NCBI RefSeq assembly: GCF_024346715.1
Contig: NZ_AP024853.1
Location: 1,488,001-1,552,000, forward strand
Direction: 5' to 3'
Length of the DNA stretch: 64,000 nucleotides
DNA from: Photobacterium swingsii
GTDB lineage: Bacteria; Pseudomonadota; Gammaproteobacteria; Enterobacterales; Vibrionaceae
Positions 7,959 to 17,800 of this stretch are shown in pieces. The position numbers and the translations under genes are program-made. Under the pieces are notes generated by a model that had not been told where the DNA came from, made no database searches, and worked only from the letters and a program-made list of their open reading frames with translations. How positions within the stretch are numbered: position 1 is the stretch's first letter; each line of letters starts with the position of its first letter.

Positions 7959-10118
7959 GTGAGCGATCAATTAGAGACAAAAATTAAGGCTCTGAATGTT
8001 GAGAGGTGTCAGATTCAGAGTGAAATCGATGCCATTGCAGACCAAATGCCTAAACAAAAGGTATTAGAGGCGATCTCTAAGCAGAAATATTTTTACTTAA
8101 AAGAGCTGCCACATGCCATATTTGACCGTGATACCTCTTATTTATGGCCCGAAAAAAAGCTAGATACCTCAAAGATTAAAGTTGAACTCACTGGCGAGAA
8201 TTTAGCTGATAAAGATGAAGTAAAGCAATTGGCTGATGAATTAAAGAGCATTGATTATTTATCGTTTAAAGGTTGGGAAATCCCTACCCCTTCTGATTTA
8301 AGAACCATATGTGATGAAGTAAACAGGAGTGGAAGTAATAATTTACCTTGTTTAGCATATAAAAATGATGATATTCACTTTGTTTCAAAATATAACCATC
8401 AACAAAATACGATATTGAATTATAATGATTGCTTAATAATCCTAAACGAATGGAGAAACCATTCCGATAATCATACAGAAAATATATATTTAAATTTAAT
8501 TCAACAAGAAAAGCCTAGAAAAATAATTTTTGAAAATAGATTTGATAGATCTTGGACTATCGATGCTCAAACTAAGGGAGAATTGCAGAGCAAACAGTTT
8601 TTCCTTGTTAATAAATCCTTTGCTATTGATGAATATAAATTAGATCCAAGCTTTGAAAAGTTCTCAGATAAAGAGAAAGAAGTTGCTATTGCAAAACTAG
8701 ATCAAAAAGCGAGGGAAGACTTTTTAAAAGTTATTTTGAAGAACAAATTCGTGCCAATATTTGATAATCATAAAATATATCCCCTTTATGAGTTATTATT
8801 AATTAATTTACCTAATCTTATATTTCAACTGAGTGAAGTTGAAGCTAGACTGGATGAACTTAATGCGATTAATCATCAGCAAAGAGAACTACTTTCATCT
8901 AGGTTTAAGTATCAGGATCTTTTGGCATTTAAAAAGTTTAATTGCCATGAAATTGATATGTCACCGATACGTTTTGCAAATGCGACAATTGATTGGTGTG
9001 AGTTATTGCAAACGAAGTTAACTGAATATCAAATACGACAGCATAAACTTATCACAGAAGGAAATGCGATCACTTACAATCTTTCACGGAAGTACAAGCA
9101 TGATGGAAATTTAACAAAAAATGAAAATGAATTATTAGAAAAACGCCAAACTTTTATGTTTGAGCGGTTAAATATGGATATGAATACTCCTATTGCTAAT
9201 TTAGCTTCTATGAAATTGCAATGTTATGCGCTTAAGAAAAAATTATTTGATTTAAATACTGATGATAATGGTTTAGTTAAGCTCGGACAGTTTGCATCAG
9301 AGCCAAGACCAAGCTTTGATTTAGTTGCAGAAAATAGCGCAACGATGCTCACTGATTCACTCAAACGAATTGAATTTTACGAAGACAATCGCTCATTAGT
9401 GAATTCATTAATTAATTCAGAACGAGAGTGGTCAAAAGACTTAAAAGTGGTCAAATCAGTTTCAAAAGAAAATTTGAAACTTGAATGTGAAGAAGATGAT
9501 ATCGAAGAAATCCATTGGCAAGCTTGGTTTTCTGATTGGTCAGACAAACGATGGTTAATTGAGCAGTGCTTGCAGCCATTAATTGAAAAGGGGATTGAAG
9601 GCGCGTTTGTATACCATAACCTTAATACTACAACGCCTTTAGTTATTCAGCTTATTGATTTGCTTACTCAATATAAAAACAAAGTCGATAACTTTTATTT
9701 ATGTGACAGAAAAAGCATTCACCAAAAATTTGCATTTCAACCTGATGGGCATTTACAAGAAAAATTTGAATCTGAAAATGAGCTTTATAAACATACCGTT
9801 ACCTTCCAAGAACAACTGCATGACATTATTTTTTCTCTTGAAAAAGTGGAAGAGCGATTATGGTTATTTCATTGGAGCGATGCTTTGATTGATATGGCGA
9901 TAGATACAATATTGGACTTTATCAGAGATAAAGATCTTGATGGTATATCTAAAACTGTTATCGGTGATTTTACTCAATTAAGATTACAAAATTACTCTAC
10001 TTTTATCAATGATGCGAAAGCCCATTCAGAAATGTCGGCAAAATGGGATAAGGAATATAGTTCTTTGATGTTTAAAATGCGCAAAGAGTTAAATGAAACA
10101 ACAGTAGAGAAGGTGTAA
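7959..10118 (+). CDS. 719-aa protein of unknown function, first gene of a two-gene module
   Basis: Not recognised as a named family. GTG start with AAGGGA 8 nt upstream. The N-terminus (1-35) is coiled-coil-like; residues ~58-115 contain 'SYLWPEKK' and 'GWEIPTPSDLR', which resemble the Trp-rich signature of DUF1566/Lcl domains ('gWRlPt..EL'). Residues ~290-450 are helical and Leu/Glu/Lys-rich; the C-terminal third has further helices and Trp-containing motifs. No signal peptide, transmembrane helix, nucleotide-binding loop or nuclease motif is visible. Only 3 bp separate it from the 265-aa gene, so the two are probably co-translated. Base composition is much richer in A+T than the core genes, pointing to transfer. 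Position in a defence-rich island suggests, but does not show, an immunity role. Confidence 0.8.
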   Translation: MSDQLETKIKALNVERCQIQSEIDAIADQMPKQKVLEAISKQKYFYLKELPHAIFDRDTSYLWPEKKLDTSKIKVELTGENLADKDEVKQLADELKSIDYLSFKGWEIPTPSDLRTICDEVNRSGSNNLPCLAYKNDDIHFVSKYNHQQNTILNYNDCLIILNEWRNHSDNHTENIYLNLIQQEKPRKIIFENRFDRSWTIDAQTKGELQSKQFFLVNKSFAIDEYKLDPSFEKFSDKEKEVAIAKLDQKAREDFLKVILKNKFVPIFDNHKIYPLYELLLINLPNLIFQLSEVEARLDELNAINHQQRELLSSRFKYQDLLAFKKFNCHEIDMSPIRFANATIDWCELLQTKLTEYQIRQHKLITEGNAITYNLSRKYKHDGNLTKNENELLEKRQTFMFERLNMDMNTPIANLASMKLQCYALKKKLFDLNTDDNGLVKLGQFASEPRPSFDLVAENSATMLTDSLKRIEFYEDNRSLVNSLINSEREWSKDLKVVKSVSKENLKLECEEDDIEEIHWQAWFSDWSDKRWLIEQCLQPLIEKGIEGAFVYHNLNTTTPLVIQLIDLLTQYKNKVDNFYLCDRKSIHQKFAFQPDGHLQEKFESENELYKHTVTFQEQLHDIIFSLEKVEERLWLFHWSDALIDMAIDTILDFIRDKDLDGISKTVIGDFTQLRLQNYSTFINDAKAHSEMSAKWDKEYSSLMFKMRKELNETTVEKV

Positions 10119-10121
10119 ATT

Positions 10122-10919
10122 ATGAGTTTTTGGGATAAATGTCTTTCTTGGGGAGGAAGAGCTATTGATGCTGTCTCCAATTTCTTTGATGATAGCTCTG
10201 ATTCATCTAGCTTATCTTCATCATCACATCGGAATTACGATCCAGATAAAGTTAAAATAGCTGAGATAGATAAAGAAACTCAACTCCAACTTGCAGGTAA
10301 AGAACAAGAACGTATTATTTTAATGAAAGAAGCAAAACTTGAAATTCTAAGGGAGGAGGCTAAGTTTCAAGAAGTACTTAATGCCACGAAAATTAATGGT
10401 CTGAATCAGATGAGTGAGATCATAACCTCAATGCAAGAACGTTTTAATGATGTTGCTGAAAAAAGGCTTAAAATAATAGAGCAAGGTTCGATGGATACAA
10501 TCAGAGAAGTAGAAAGATTTTACTGCGAACTTCAAAAGTCAATTGAACAAAGAGATATTGAGTTTACTGAAAACAAGCTCCCTAAGCTTTTGGAACAATT
10601 GAATAAATATGATGAAGATTCGCCTTCTCATAAGCTTTATTTTAAAAAAATTGATAGTTTAATAGCCAATCAAACTTCATACTCAGAGCGAGCGTTGGCT
10701 GACCTTTCGGTAAGACAAGATAAAATAATTACAAGTAGCTTAGCAACGAAAGAAAGAATAACTGTACATACCGATCAGCTAACGGCTCAAATCGTAGATA
10801 AAATTGTTGATAGTAGTGAATTACTCCAACGTTCATCTAATGATGTGTTACCTGAATATAGAGAAAGAGGACAGCTCGCAGAAGTTCCCTCTCAACAGTT
10901 ACTTGAAAGTAAGAATTAA
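10122..10919 (+). CDS. 265-aa coiled-coil protein of unknown function, second gene of the module
   Basis: Not recognised. Starts with a Trp-containing amphipathic stretch ('MSFWDKCLSWGGRAIDAVSNFF', shown in parts: residues 1-11 and 12-22) that could lie on a membrane surface, followed by an Asp/Ser-rich linker (residues ~24-36) and then long charged helices (~50-260) likely to form coiled coils. No catalytic motif is seen. The ribosome site overlaps the end of the upstream gene (GAGAAGG before the TAA). A structural or adaptor role for the 719-aa protein is the simplest guess. A 13-bp hairpin at 10988-11021 may end the transcript. Confidence 0.75.
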   Translation: MSFWDKCLSWGGRAIDAVSNFFDDSSDSSSLSSSSHRNYDPDKVKIAEIDKETQLQLAGKEQERIILMKEAKLEILREEAKFQEVLNATKINGLNQMSEIITSMQERFNDVAEKRLKIIEQGSMDTIREVERFYCELQKSIEQRDIEFTENKLPKLLEQLNKYDEDSPSHKLYFKKIDSLIANQTSYSERALADLSVRQDKIITSSLATKERITVHTDQLTAQIVDKIVDSSELLQRSSNDVLPEYRERGQLAEVPSQQLLESKN

Positions 10920-10987
10920 CTGACATAGCTACTGAAGCTTTGGTTGTGTAGGAAAATAACAGTTGAATACTTGTCATTAAAAAGACA

Positions 10988-11021
10988 GTGTAACTCGCTT
11001 GTTGTCGGAAGCGGGTTACAC
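10988..11021 (+). terminator. possible terminator hairpin after the two-gene module
   Basis: 13-bp stem GTGTAACTCGCTT (10988-11000) and AAGCGGGTTACAC (11009-11021) with one T-G pair and an 8-nt loop. The following T run starts only 9 bp later (11030-11035), so it may be a weak terminator or another RNA structure. Confidence 0.4.
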
Positions 11022-11385
11022 ATATGACATTTTTTAGTGAGTTCGGTTCTAGAGTAATTGCATCGAGTTGTCTATTATAAACCCTAATGTGAACACTAGA
11101 GCTTAGGGTAAAAGCTCTAAGTAACTTCTGTCCAGAACCTTCACAGTCGGCACCTTGTAAATCAGAAGTGCCCCTTTATGTGTTATGTCAGAATAAGTCT
11201 TTACAGATCTCTGCAGAATTTGACCTTGTTTTTCGAATACAAATGACGCCTCAGTGCTTAGTCCTTACTTTGTTAGTAAGGACTACAAACCTTATACAGT
11301 TAATTATTTTCACCCAAACAGAGCAACCATTGTTATTACCAAACGTCATTCATGAACGATACATAACTTATCCAAAAATATTTGT
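11022..11385. other. intergenic stretch between convergent cargo genes
   Basis: No supported gene. The sequence is low in coding signal on both strands; an open frame at 11168-11461 lies mostly antisense to the FRG gene terminus and lacks family resemblance. Confidence 0.4.
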
Positions 11386-12315
11386 TTACAGTTCGAACTT
11401 TTCTTTGGTCATAGCTGATGCCTTATCAATGATTTCAAAGTTCAGATCAGTTGATGGGTAAACAAATGCTTCGTTAATACCAAAGCATTCATCAAGAACC
11501 TGTAGAATTTGTGGCTTTAGTTCTTTGACGATCTTATAGATTCTGCGTCCACGATAATAGGAATCACTAGAAGCGGTATACATCAGCTGATCCATAGGAA
11601 CTTCGCTACGATGATAGATGAACGCTCCTTTCTGATTAATGATACGCTCACCAAAGCGAATATCATCGCCTTTAATGATTGGTGTCACTGTTGAGGCACC
11701 GTCTTTACTTAAAGTCGTGCCGTAGTCTTTAAATGCTTGCGCTCGTTCTTCATTGGTCATATGCGTATCATCTTCGTTAAGCATGTAACCAATGTTAGCC
11801 GTTGGCCCCTGACCAGCTAAAGCCATCATACGCTTGACGTGTGCATAGATATCGAACATGTAAAGGCTGCAATCACTTTCTGGCATCTCACAGCAAGCAA
11901 AATACAACGCGATCTTTGGATCATAGCTAAAATCAATCAGATCAGTTGGTAAGCCATAGTGCTGCGCCAAGTAAGCAACTGACTCATAAGAAATCTCTTT
12001 AGAACCAAGGGAAAGCAGGTTTGAGTAGAAATCATCTAGGATGCTAAACGAGAGGTTCTTGTATTCATCTTCGTCGATTTCAGGTAGCTCAACCATTGAA
12101 TTAAAGCCTACATCAACCTCTCGCCAATCTAGCTTGCGGCTATTGATGAAATAGCGGTAAAACGTTGAAATGCAAATAAAGTCATAGTTAGCCATCCCAC
12201 GATAGTAAAAATCGTTGTATGGCTTTTCATTGAAAAATAGTGCTTTGACCTGCTCCATTGAGTCTACATCGGTTTTGTACCATGCTCGATAGTCAAACGT
12301 TGGAAATTTCACCAC
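11386..12315 (-). CDS. FRG-domain protein
   Basis: 309 aa. The FRG signature is clear: 'FYYRGMANYDF' near residue 36 and 'LAQHYGLPTDLIDFSYDPKIALYFAC' (residues ~122-147; the family pattern is AQHyGlpTrLlDwt..p..AlyFA). The domain is named for a conserved Phe-Arg-Gly (here Tyr-Arg-Gly) and occurs in phage, plasmid and defence-island proteins; its biochemical activity is not settled, with ADP-ribosyl-transferase-like folds proposed. The start is a GTG (12313-12315) with GAGG upstream. It is a lone minus-strand gene with no obvious partner: the neighbouring module converges on it and 640 bp of non-coding DNA lies upstream. Confidence 0.8.
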   Translation of the reverse strand: MVKFPTFDYRAWYKTDVDSMEQVKALFFNEKPYNDFYYRGMANYDFICISTFYRYFINSRKLDWREVDVGFNSMVELPEIDEDEYKNLSFSILDDFYSNLLSLGSKEISYESVAYLAQHYGLPTDLIDFSYDPKIALYFACCEMPESDCSLYMFDIYAHVKRMMALAGQGPTANIGYMLNEDDTHMTNEERAQAFKDYGTTLSKDGASTVTPIIKGDDIRFGERIINQKGAFIYHRSEVPMDQLMYTASSDSYYRGRRIYKIVKELKPQILQVLDECFGINEAFVYPSTDLNFEIIDKASAMTKEKFEL

Positions 12316-12959
12316 ATTGCCTCGTTATTAATTCGGTGTTTCATACTGATGTAATTGGTACTATGGTAAAAGACTTCAACTATCAGGGAACATCGCTTTG
12401 TGAGAATGTGACGAACGTACGTTCAATAGATCGACAGCTCTACCAACAGCGATATATCTGACTCCACATAGTGGCTCCAAGTACCATCGTAAAAACATCA
12501 GATCTTACCTTCTGTTAATTGAAACTATGCCATACCTCAACTAATCCGCATTTTGCTAAGTTAGGTAAATCACTGACACGTTTCTGTCCAAAGACGTGTT
12601 GACGTCGATCTCGACAAACTGAATTGTAATAAAGCTGATATGCAGATTGAGAAAAAGTACAGTCGTTTACTGATCTCAATACAATATTTTTGTATACACT
12701 GTTTGAAATAGCAGTAATGCTAAGCTGTAGAGGGCTCTTCTACTTTAATAAAGCAGCTTAGCCATTATTCGAGCTCTCTGAGGTGGGAACCGAATCGGAG
12801 GACGGTAGTACCATATGCTTATATTGTACGTCTGCAGGCTGCAGTGCTTGCTCGTACCTTTTCTTAAATTAGCAGCTTACTTTAAGTTTGAGGCTAAATA
12901 GTTTGTAGTCGTAATGTCAGGCCGTTGAGGTACCTAGAGCTATTTCTTAGTGAACATCA
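12316..12959. other. 644-bp non-coding stretch with structured RNA-like sequence
   Basis: No gene is supported. A LexA-like element with one core mismatch (CTGT-N8-GCAG, 12699-12714) is followed by a perfect 9-bp inverted repeat, GCTAAGCTG (12719-12727) and CAGCTTAGC (12754-12762). A further GC-rich region to ~12830 could fold. This might be a small RNA or the remnant of a lost gene. Confidence 0.35.
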
Positions 12960-13343
12960 TTAACTGCTTTTCTTGCGAAATGCCAATTCCGCTTTGAATA
13001 TTTCAATTCTCCAGCGAGGCTGATTTTTTTGTGTTTGAATAATGGCCTCAATATGATCGGTATCAAGAGTTTTTAGAGGCTTGAATTCGACAGGTTGATT
13101 ACCGTCTTTGCCTCGTTTTCCCCAAAAGAAACCTTGCCTAATTTCATGATGAGGCGCATCAGAGTAGATGGATAGCTCCTCAAATGGCTCAGTATTAACG
13201 TTGCGTCGTAGCTCGTCCGTCCCCCCGTCTACCATGTAGGTCTCTCCATTCTTATCAACGTAAGTGACATAATCGTGACGATGTCGGCTAATCAAGATTG
13301 TGTTGTCAGGGGTTTTAATTCGGTTTAGTACTATATGTTTCAT
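12960..13343 (-). CDS. small hypothetical protein (127 aa)
   Basis: Not recognised. ATG with GAGG-type ribosome site (13352 region). The protein starts with a beta-rich stretch containing 'HRHDYVTY' and 'YMVDGGTDELRRN', has an aromatic 'QGFFWGKRGKDG' in the middle and ends with a charged helix. Proteins with this 'GGTDxLRRN' look occur as phage-associated hypotheticals in my recollection, which I cannot check. Followed upstream by the 81-aa gene on the same strand, 69 bp away, so the pair may share the LexA-controlled promoter at 13689. Confidence 0.65.
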   Translation of the reverse strand: MKHIVLNRIKTPDNTILISRHRHDYVTYVDKNGETYMVDGGTDELRRNVNTEPFEELSIYSDAPHHEIRQGFFWGKRGKDGNQPVEFKPLKTLDTDHIEAIIQTQKNQPRWRIEIFKAELAFRKKSS

Positions 13344-13412
13344 GTGAGAGCCTCGCTTAATTATGGCGGCAGTATTGGGTTAGATTATCTAGAGTTACCT
13401 TAGATTGTGCTG

Positions 13413-13658
13413 TTAATCACCTTCTCGAACACAGGTATCCTGGCTCATACCCTTCGGCCTCGATTCTTCATCACCAAATGTAAGATAAAGATGGTTTGGT
13501 TTTGAAAAATTGCCGATAGTGCAGATGCCCCAAGACCAGCAGTCGCTATAGTCTTTATCTTGCTCTTGCATCATCTCGAGTTCGGCTTCTAACAGTTCGT
13601 GAATCGCCTCAATATATCTTGGTGTTAATTTGATTTGGTGGTTGTGATATCTAGCCAT
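13413..13658 (-). CDS. small hypothetical protein (81 aa), likely SOS-controlled
   Basis: Not recognised. Residues 1-35 form a predicted helix ('LTPRYIEAIHELLEAELEMM'), followed by a Trp/Cys-containing segment 'CWSWGICTIGN' and a strand 'HLYLTFGDEE'. ATG 13656-13658 with a weak GAGG upstream. A full LexA consensus box lies 31-46 bp upstream of the start, between this gene and the divergent 134-aa gene. It probably forms a unit with the 127-aa gene downstream. Confidence 0.6.
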   Translation of the reverse strand: MARYHNHQIKLTPRYIEAIHELLEAELEMMQEQDKDYSDCWSWGICTIGNFSKPNHLYLTFGDEESRPKGMSQDTCVREGD

Positions 13659-13688
13659 TTGACTCTAACCTCAGAAATTAGATCTACA

Positions 13689-13704
13689 CTGTATTTATAC
13701 ACAG
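13689..13704. promoter_or_regulatory. LexA (SOS) box
   Basis: The sequence CTGTATTTATACACAG is an exact CTGT-N8-ACAG match with an AT-rich alternating centre and flanking A/TA bases, as in the gammaproteobacterial consensus. It sits centrally in the 89-bp divergent promoter region between the genes starting at 13658 (minus) and 13748 (plus), so either or both may be DNA-damage inducible. Confidence 0.75.
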
Positions 13705-13747
13705 TATTGCTCCAGTTTGAAAAATAGCAAATTAATGGAGGGCTAGT

Positions 13748-14152
13748 ATGGATATACCCAATATTTTACATCTTGAGCATGAACTAAGAGTACCTACTGG
13801 TTTTGATTTAACGCTGGTGATGCATGAATACGGGCTCTATGTCAGCCAAAGTCAGCTCATTACACATTGGTATAACTTTCGTCTGTTAGCCCTATCAGTC
13901 GCCTTTTATCGAGATGAAGAGGTTCGAAGGGTTATGTACTCGCTCCCCAAGCAATCGGACTTGTTTAGCCTCCAATGTGCATTTCAATTGTGTGTACACC
14001 AAACCTGCAGTGATGGATTTAAACCGTCGAAGGTTCAGTTCTCGTATTCTTTCGTTAATGACGATGATGCACGTGAAACTATTGATGACTTTTGGCTACA
14101 GCTGTTGAAACAAGTGAAGTGCTTAGAAGGATTGCGACGAGCTGAGGGGTGA
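13748..14152 (+). CDS. hypothetical protein (134 aa)
   Basis: Not recognised. ATG preceded by GGAGGG at 8 nt. Mixed alpha/beta composition; 'YRDEEVRRVMYSLPKQSD' in the middle and 'DDDARETIDDFWLQLLKQVK' near the C-terminus; no catalytic motif, signal peptide or membrane helix. The LexA box lies 44 bp upstream of the start, so damage induction is plausible. The next gene (74 aa) is 49 bp downstream on the same strand. Confidence 0.65.
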   Translation: MDIPNILHLEHELRVPTGFDLTLVMHEYGLYVSQSQLITHWYNFRLLALSVAFYRDEEVRRVMYSLPKQSDLFSLQCAFQLCVHQTCSDGFKPSKVQFSYSFVNDDDARETIDDFWLQLLKQVKCLEGLRRAEG

Positions 14153-14201
14153 AAGCGTCCACTGTTTTATATGTTCGAGCTAAATGTGAAGTGAGGCAAA
14201 G

Positions 14202-14426
14202 ATGAAAATTAAAGAAGCGTTGATTGCATTTGGTATGACGAGCCTACTCGTTATGAGCATCAATATCGTTCTTAATTCAATCATTCTCGTTGTTGTATGG
14301 AATGGCCTGGTGTCCAGTATTCATCCCACCTTACCTGATTTGAGCTTCTTTAATGCTGTTGGAGTGATAGCTATCACTTATATTGTGCGGGGTAAATTTT
14401 CGATTAAGGTTAGCTTTTCTAGATAA
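14202..14426 (+). CDS. small membrane protein (74 aa), unknown function
   Basis: Two predicted transmembrane helices (residues ~8-36 and ~47-62) joined by a short polar loop with 'HPTLPDLSF', and a basic C-terminus (RGKFSIKVSFSR), predicting both ends in the cytoplasm. Good ribosome site (GAGG, 6 nt). Follows the 134-aa gene and may be co-transcribed. No family recognised; a small membrane toxin is possible but unsupported. Confidence 0.55.
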   Translation: MKIKEALIAFGMTSLLVMSINIVLNSIILVVVWNGLVSSIHPTLPDLSFFNAVGVIAITYIVRGKFSIKVSFSR

Positions 14427-14828
14427 TTTACAACGGCCCCTAAGTGAACTCTAGAACTACGACATTTACCTTCAAAACCGTGATGCCATCGAGCAATCAT
14501 GAGTAAAAAGGGGCGAGTACTCGCATTCGGTGTGAAAAGTGCGGCTTTCTGAAAATATCCGGTGTAAAAAGTGTCATGAGTTAAAAATCAGACTGTAACG
14601 ATTCTGGACAAAAAGGAGCTAGATACTTTGCTCTATTTCGGCTGATTTAGGTTAGAAAAAGTATGGCAAATCGTCTAAAGGAAAAAAGCAAGACTTGACC
14701 CTATTTTTAATGGGTTCTTGCAAGAGCGATATGATTACTGATTTAAGACTTTTGATTGGGAAGAGCCAGTTCAAAAAGTAATTACTAAATAGAAGGGAGT
14801 AATAGCTCCCTTCTATCACTGGATAAAG
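14427..14828. other. non-coding stretch with a degraded zinc-ribbon reading frame and an inverted-repeat end
   Basis: Around 14519-14595 two frames one base apart encode 'RIRCEKCGFLKIS' and 'RCKKCHELKI', which together look like a small four-cysteine ribbon (phage Com-like) broken by a frameshift. At 14684-14702 lies one arm of an inverted repeat whose partner is at 21114-21132. No intact gene is present. Confidence 0.4.
14684..14702. repeat. left arm of an inverted repeat flanking the Lamassu operon
   Basis: The reverse complement of this segment reads AGGGTCAAGTCTTGCTTTT; the segment at 21114-21132 reads AGGGTCAGGTCTTGCCTTTT-like with two mismatches. The pair brackets exactly the four-gene operon plus its flanks (about 6.4 kb). 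Confidence 0.55.
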
Positions 14829-17800
14829 CTATGCTTCTTTTTTAACTTTCCCGAAAGATTCAAGCTCTATATATCTAGATTTGAATAAGTCTTCTGGTAT
14901 TTTCTTTTGAAGCAAATTATAGAAATTCTCATCATGAGTAGACAATATTATTTGTTTACCCATATTAACAACAATACTTCTAAACAGGTCAATTACAGAC
15001 AATATATTAATACTATCCATTGCTTGAATTGGATCGTCAATGAAGATGCAGTTAACTGGATTTTTATCATCATCCTTAACATTTAATGCTTTAGCTAAAA
15101 ATATACTTAAACTTAAAATATTCAATTGAGCAGAACTAAAATAAAGTGTAGGAACAATATTTCCAGACTCTCCACTTATAAAAACGTCCAGTCTTGGTTT
15201 ATCATTACTAAAATCACATTCAAAAGAAATTTTCTTGTATTTAGGGTGAGGGTCAATTTTACTATACAATGAATTTATAAGGTCTTGATGAAAGAATGAT
15301 CTAACATTATCGTGAATATGATTCGATAGCTTTCGTCTTTCTCTTTTCAATTCTTCAGATACAACTTCCTCAAGGAATTTCTTCTCATCTAAATATTTCA
15401 CATAATCTGAATAATTTTTCTGATGTTTTAAGAAAGGAATAACATTTTCTTTGTATTCCTTTATTTTTTCTATTTCAATTAATTTCATTTGCATCACTGA
15501 TACATCTCGCTTGATAACATCACTCTCATCAGAAAGAGTCTTATGTAAATCAGTGATTTCTAACTTAACTAGATCTTTATCAAAATTGTTACTAAAAAAC
15601 TGTTCAACATGTCTATTGAAATTTATTAAATTATCGAACAATTTTGATTTATCATTAATTATAGACACAAAGTCACTCAGAGGTTTATCAGAAATCTCCT
15701 CTTCAATGATTTTTTCTTGTTTAACTAAGGATAAAATTTCATCTTTACAAACTTGTATTCTATCCATTAACTTAAAAATAGAATCATTTATATGATCTTG
15801 TTTAAAATCTTCAACAGTAGATACTGTTTCAATATAATTAACAACTTTCAAGTAGTGAACATTACCTTGTAAAAACTTCAATTGCTCTTGACTACTGTCA
15901 ACTTCAGTTTTTAACAATGCAATTTCTTTCTCAATTGTTTTAATTGATTCTAAGGAAATATTAAGATCAGCTCTAGAATTTGCTATTACTGCTTCAATAC
16001 TTTTAACTTCACTTAATAGTTGACTAATATATGTATCATTTTCCAAGCCATTTGTTTCAATCGTTAACGCGCTAATTCTATCTTCAATTAAAATAAGTTC
16101 TTTGCTTTTCTCCAGTAATTTATTTCTTGATTTAAAAAGCTTATACCTTCTATTTTCAAGCTCAACTGACTCGATATTAATAATACTTTCAAAACATGAA
16201 ATAACATCATTTTTGATAGCTGAGACATTCTTTTTGACTATACGAAGCTCATTCTCTAAGTCAGATTTATTTTTGATCAACTCATTAAAGCTGTTATCAA
16301 TCAGCGGGTTGTTTGATATTCTCTTTGCTAATGTAGAAAAGTCTCCATGATTTTTTTTACATAGAGGACAGTTTGATAGCTTATTTTTAGAAACTATATC
16401 TGATCCTAATTTTATGAGCTGCTTAATCTCCTTGTTTAACTCTCCATTATCATTGATTTTTATTGTTAATGTTTCTAGTTCTTCCTTAAGATTTAAGATA
16501 TGTAAATTATTACTTTTAATTTCATCCACTTTTACTTTTAGTGACTCAAGATCACTCTCGAAAAGGTCTGGATATCTATCATTCTTAATAAGAGATATAG
16601 AATGGTTATAGTTTTTTATTTTTTCATCTTGATATGATACTCTGCTATCCCTTAACTCTACAATAGACTTGTATTTTTCTATTACATTTTTAATGTTAAT
16701 GCTATATGTCTTTTCCAAAGCGAGCTTCTGGTATAAACCCGAAGAATTTTCTATTTTTTCTTGAAAACTTCTAAGCTCTCCATCGAGTGATTTTTGTTTA
16801 GTCTTTTCTACAGAAAGTGTTTTTATTTTTTCAGAAAGAGTAAACGATTTACCTTCAAGTTTACTTTTAAATGTACTAATCTTATCATTTACCTTGCGAA
16901 TATTTTCCTTTACTTCAATAAAGTTTGAGAATATTTTATATAATTCTTCCAACTCTACTTTATTTTTTTCTAAATCATTTAAGTTCTTCCTTGAAGTGGC
17001 GATTTTAGTATTTAGCTCATCTTTTTTACCAAACAACTTATCTATATTTTTTAGCTCTCTTATTTCACTTTCTAGCTTTATTATTTTCTCTTTATTACTT
17101 GAATAATCGAAAAATTCACTTTTGTTACTGAAAGTAGATTCAATTAAATTCTGCTTTTTCTCTAAGTCAGTGATTTTAAATTCTATATCTTTCGTTCTTT
17201 CAGTAAGGGCATTGCTAAACTCCAAATCCTCCTTTTCTGTAAAACTAGGAGATATTAATGGTATCTTAGTGTTGTTTTTGTTGAAGCCTTTAATGGCTGA
17301 ATTTATTTTTGTAAGAATTTCATCATCAAAATCAGATTTCAACTCTTTTTTTAAATTTATAAGGTTTTTATTACAATCACTAATTTTAGATTTATTAATT
17401 TTAATTAGATCGATTATTACTCTATATTTTTTGTCAACTTCTTTATCACCAAAGGAGTCCATGAACTTAGTATATCTAAGAAATGAGTCATCTTCTTTTA
17501 GAAAAGAATCAATAGAGTCTTGAGATAATATTACGTCAAGAAGATATTCTGTTCCTTTTTTTGTAGCATCAGAATCAAATTTGGTATCACGCTGAGTTGA
17601 TCTTAATTTCTTATGATCAAATACATTTTCAATCTCAGTCGAATCTGTATATAATTTAACAAACGTATCAGTATCTTTTAATGAGAACTTATTTCTAAAT
17701 ATATACTTACCTAAAGTTGATTTTTTCGATTCTGCTTTAGCTGATAATTTATTCTCCTTTTCACGACGCAAAAAGCGACTAATATTATTAGTAACTCCCC

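Noticed and set aside
12695..12830. Retron msr-msd RNA
   Set aside because: A dyad-bearing segment is present but there is no reverse transcriptase gene nearby.
17122..17523. Plus-strand open frames within the SMC gene (also 15451-15795 and 16102-16350)
   Set aside because: They are Ser/Leu/Phe-rich mirror frames of an AT-rich coiled-coil gene, without start signals.
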